Origin: Frigididesulfovibrio sp031553235
GTDB lineage: Bacteria; Desulfobacterota; Desulfovibrionia; Desulfovibrionales; Desulfovibrionaceae
Assembly: GCA_031553235.1 (NCBI GenBank)
Contig: JAVBLS010000023.1
Coordinates: 1 to 64,000, forward strand
Length of the DNA: 64,000 nt
Direction of reading: 5' to 3'
The notes under the pieces are model-generated. The model was not told the origin of the DNA and made no database searches. It saw only the letters and a list, made by a program, of their open reading frames with translations. Positions 62,208 through 64,000 of the stretch are shown here, in pieces. Within the stretch, counting starts at the first letter, position 1. Every line of letters begins with the position of its first letter. The position numbers and the translations under genes are program-made.

Positions 62208-62969
62208 CTAGTCCGTCTGCCGGCGTTCCTTGGGCGCCTGGAAGCTGTTCAGCTTCTCCATGATGATCCGGGGGTTTTCGCCGCGCGAGATGCCGAGAAT
62301 GCCCTCCATCTGCATCTCCATGATCAGGATCTCCTCTTTGGAGCGGGCCTTGAGCTTGCCCATCATGGGCAGAAAAACCAGGTTGGCCATGACCGCACCG
62401 TAAAAAGTGGTCAGCAGGGCAATGGCCATGGCCGGGCCGATGGTGTCGGGGTCGTTCATGGTCTTGAGCATCTGCACCAGGCCGATGACCGTGCCGATCA
62501 GCCCCAGGGCGGGCGAGTAGGAGGCCAGGGCGCTGAGCAACTCGATGCCGGTCTCGTGCCGGCCCTCGGTGTTGCCGATTTCCGTTTCCAAAATGTTCTG
62601 GATGACTTCCGGCTCCAGGCCGTCGACGGTCAGCTGCAGACCCTTGCGCAAATAGGCGTCGTCCATGTTCCGGATAATCGGCTCCAGAGACAGGATGCCC
62701 TCGCGCCGGGCGCGGTTTGACAGGTCCATGAACTGGGCGATGACCTGGGCCGACTCGGGCGTCTTGCCCACCATGGTCTTGCGGATGATCTTGCCTATCC
62801 GGAGCACCGTGCCCAGGGGATAATGCGTGAGGGTGGCGCCAAAGGTGCCGCCGAACACAATCAGCGCGGCGGGAATGTCCAAAAAGATCGTGGGACTGCC
62901 TCCCACCAGCAGGGCGCAAAAAATCAGCCCGAAGGAAACGACCATCCCGAGTACTGTCGCCAGATCCAT
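62208..62969 (-). CDS. motA: flagellar motor protein MotA
   Basis: MotA forms the stator ring that turns proton flow into torque. The 253-residue protein has four membrane helices: LGMVVSFGLIFCALLVGGSP, FLDIPAALIVFGGTFGATLT, and a later pair around SYSPALGLIGTVIGLVQMLK and LTTFYGAVMANLVFLPMMGK. The cytoplasmic loop has the charged residues that contact FliG (REGILSLEPIIRNMDDAYLR). ATG 62969 is the first start with a ribosome-like GGGA; it heads the motA-motB-motB-fliL operon. Confidence 0.93.
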   Translation of the reverse strand: MDLATVLGMVVSFGLIFCALLVGGSPTIFLDIPAALIVFGGTFGATLTHYPLGTVLRIGKIIRKTMVGKTPESAQVIAQFMDLSNRARREGILSLEPIIRNMDDAYLRKGLQLTVDGLEPEVIQNILETEIGNTEGRHETGIELLSALASYSPALGLIGTVIGLVQMLKTMNDPDTIGPAMAIALLTTFYGAVMANLVFLPMMGKLKARSKEEILIMEMQMEGILGISRGENPRIIMEKLNSFQAPKERRQTD

Positions 62970-63033
62970 TGTTTCCCGTCCCTTTCCCGTCCAGATTCCG
63001 GAGCGCGACCGCGCCGCCCCGGGCAACCCGGTA

Positions 63034-63816
63034 TTATGCCGCCGGACGCGGGCCGAAAATATCCGTGCCCACCCGCACCAGATCGGCGCCTTCGGCTACG
63101 GCAACGTCAAAATCTTGAGACATGCCCATGGAGAGTACCGGCAGTTCCAGGCCGGTTTTCTTGTTCATGGCCGCCCGCAGTTCAAAAAGCCGACGGAAAT
63201 GCGGGCGCGCGTCCTCGGGGTCGTCGGTCATGGGCGGCATGCACATCAAGCCTGCCGGCTTCAGCTCGGCCATGCCGGCAAGCTCCCGCAGCAGCGGCTC
63301 CAGTTCTTCCGGTGCAACGCCGGACTTCTGCGGCTCGGCCGCGATGTTCACCTGCACCAGCACGGCCTGGGGCGTCGGCGCGGGCTCAAGCAGCCCCCGG
63401 GGCCGCTCTTCCACCAGGTCGCGCCAGTTTTTTTGCAAAATTCGGGCCAGTTTTATGGAATCAACGGTCTGGATCAACGAAAAACGACCCGCGCAGTCCT
63501 TGGCCTTGCGGCTCTGCAGATGCCCGATAAAGTGCCAGCGGGGGCGGATTTCCGGGGGGTCGGCGGCCAGGAGAATATCCACTTCGGCCATCTTGGCCAG
63601 GGCCTCCTGCACATAGTTCTCGCCAAAGCAAGGCACACCGTAGGCCGGGTCGCGGGCGGCGCGTTTTGCCCACCAGCGGGCCAGTTCGGCCACGGCCACG
63701 GCCGGGTGGAATTTGGAAACCGCCGTCAAAAACACGCTGCCGCGCCTGCGCCCGGCCGCGACTTCGGCCCGGCGCAGGCGCTCCATGACGGACTCGAAAC
63801 GACTGCACAGATCCAT
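63034..63816 (-). CDS. YggS/PLPBP-type pyridoxal phosphate homeostasis protein
   Basis: This 260-residue single-domain TIM-barrel PLP protein buffers free pyridoxal phosphate. It shows VFLTAVSKFHPAVAVAELAR with the PLP-binding Lys, CFGENYVQEALAKMAEVDIL, RWHFIGHLQSRKAKDCAGRF, VQVNIAAEPQKSGVAPEELE and the close LSMGMSQDFDVAVAEGADLV with RVGTDIFGPR. No catalysis is expected. It precedes the motor genes. Confidence 0.92.
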   Translation of the reverse strand: MDLCSRFESVMERLRRAEVAAGRRRGSVFLTAVSKFHPAVAVAELARWWAKRAARDPAYGVPCFGENYVQEALAKMAEVDILLAADPPEIRPRWHFIGHLQSRKAKDCAGRFSLIQTVDSIKLARILQKNWRDLVEERPRGLLEPAPTPQAVLVQVNIAAEPQKSGVAPEELEPLLRELAGMAELKPAGLMCMPPMTDDPEDARPHFRRLFELRAAMNKKTGLELPVLSMGMSQDFDVAVAEGADLVRVGTDIFGPRPAA

Positions 63817-63893
63817 CTACTCTCTCTCCATGCGCCGCGTGCGGCTTTCCGGTGTGGCTCATGACAAACCACTAATTTCATTCATGAATTACT

Positions 63894-64000
63894 TCAAGCT
63901 CTCAGGCCCAGGCCCAACCCCAGCGAATGCAGCAGGCCCGCGTCGTCCATCCAGTTTTCCTTGACCTTGACCCAGAGCTCCAGGCGCACCTTGCGATCCA
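63894..64000 (-). CDS. era: GTPase Era, C-terminal fragment (cut by window end)
   Basis: The last 35 codons of a minus-strand gene read DRKVRLELWVKVKENWMDDA, then GLLHSLGLGLGLRA and a stop. This matches the end of the Era KH domain, where VHLELWVKVKENW and LRSLG are typical. The rest lies beyond the window. Era is a GTPase that helps 16S rRNA maturation and 30S assembly. Confidence 0.8.
   Translation of the reverse strand, partial: DRKVRLELWVKVKENWMDDAGLLHSLGLGLGLRA

Overview
The window looks like a chromosomal segment of a GC-rich, Gram-negative, flagellated delta-proteobacterium, most likely a sulfate-reducer-type Desulfovibrionaceae. I base this on a one-chain Fe-S L-serine dehydratase, a BamA with an additional N-terminal domain, LpxI in place of LpxH, a small Isf-like flavoprotein beside a ferritin-like protein, and the style of the flagellar and motor genes. 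The species assignment is inference; no 16S or database comparison was possible.

Layout. (1) 0.1-2 kb: two divergent phage-type repressors, one CI-like and one XRE plus S24 peptidase, with an operator-like repeat cluster between them. (2) 2.2-7.4 kb: serine dehydratase; a small oxidative-stress or redox operon (ferritin-like, Dabb, flavoprotein); an EVE protein; a cyclophilin; and the wrecked 3' end of a hybrid histidine kinase. (3) 7.8-19.4 kb: an envelope-biogenesis run on the + strand, lysS-lolC/E-lolD-bamA-amidase-ompH-lpxD-fabZ-lpxA-lpxI. It covers lipoprotein release, outer-membrane protein assembly, periplasmic chaperoning, septal peptidoglycan cleavage and the early lipid A steps. (4) 19,435-27,889: an 8.46-kb Mu-like transposable prophage remnant. 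I could place both of its ends (TGTA...TACA, flanked by the 7-bp direct repeat GATAATC), Mu-style arrays of transposase-site-like repeats at both ends, a repressor, a frameshifted MuA, an intact MuB, a lambda-E-type capsid gene and a Mu-I-type protease gene. It sits exactly between two convergent genes. (5) 27.9-38.1 kb: ABC-F ATPase, TrmI, a DppD-type ATPase, a BFN nuclease-domain protein, MiaB, an HMA-like protein, a PP-loop ATPase and an LplT-acyltransferase fusion. (6) 38.2-45.5 kb: tRNA-Val(GAC), then the classic translation operon thrS-infC-rpmI-rplT-pheS-pheT. Here infC appears to start at an AUC codon and a pair of mutually exclusive hairpins precedes rpmI. (7) 45.8-57.5 kb: topA, a sigma-54-promoted lysozyme-like protein, an OlsF-like double acyltransferase, a decayed prophage repressor with a tandem operator-like site, EttA and PriA. 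(8) 57.7-63 kb: flagellar export and switch genes (fliN-O-P-Q) and motor genes (motA, two different motB, fliL), all on the - strand. The window closes with a YggS-type PLP protein and the last codons of era.

The non-coding DNA is rich in structure: a 42-bp element shared by the thrS and fliN leaders, a ~105-bp dispersed repeat (30.9 and 41.4 kb), two related giant palindromes between convergent genes (45.7 and 49.7 kb), and several operator-like arrays. I see no CRISPR array, rRNA or complete insertion sequence.
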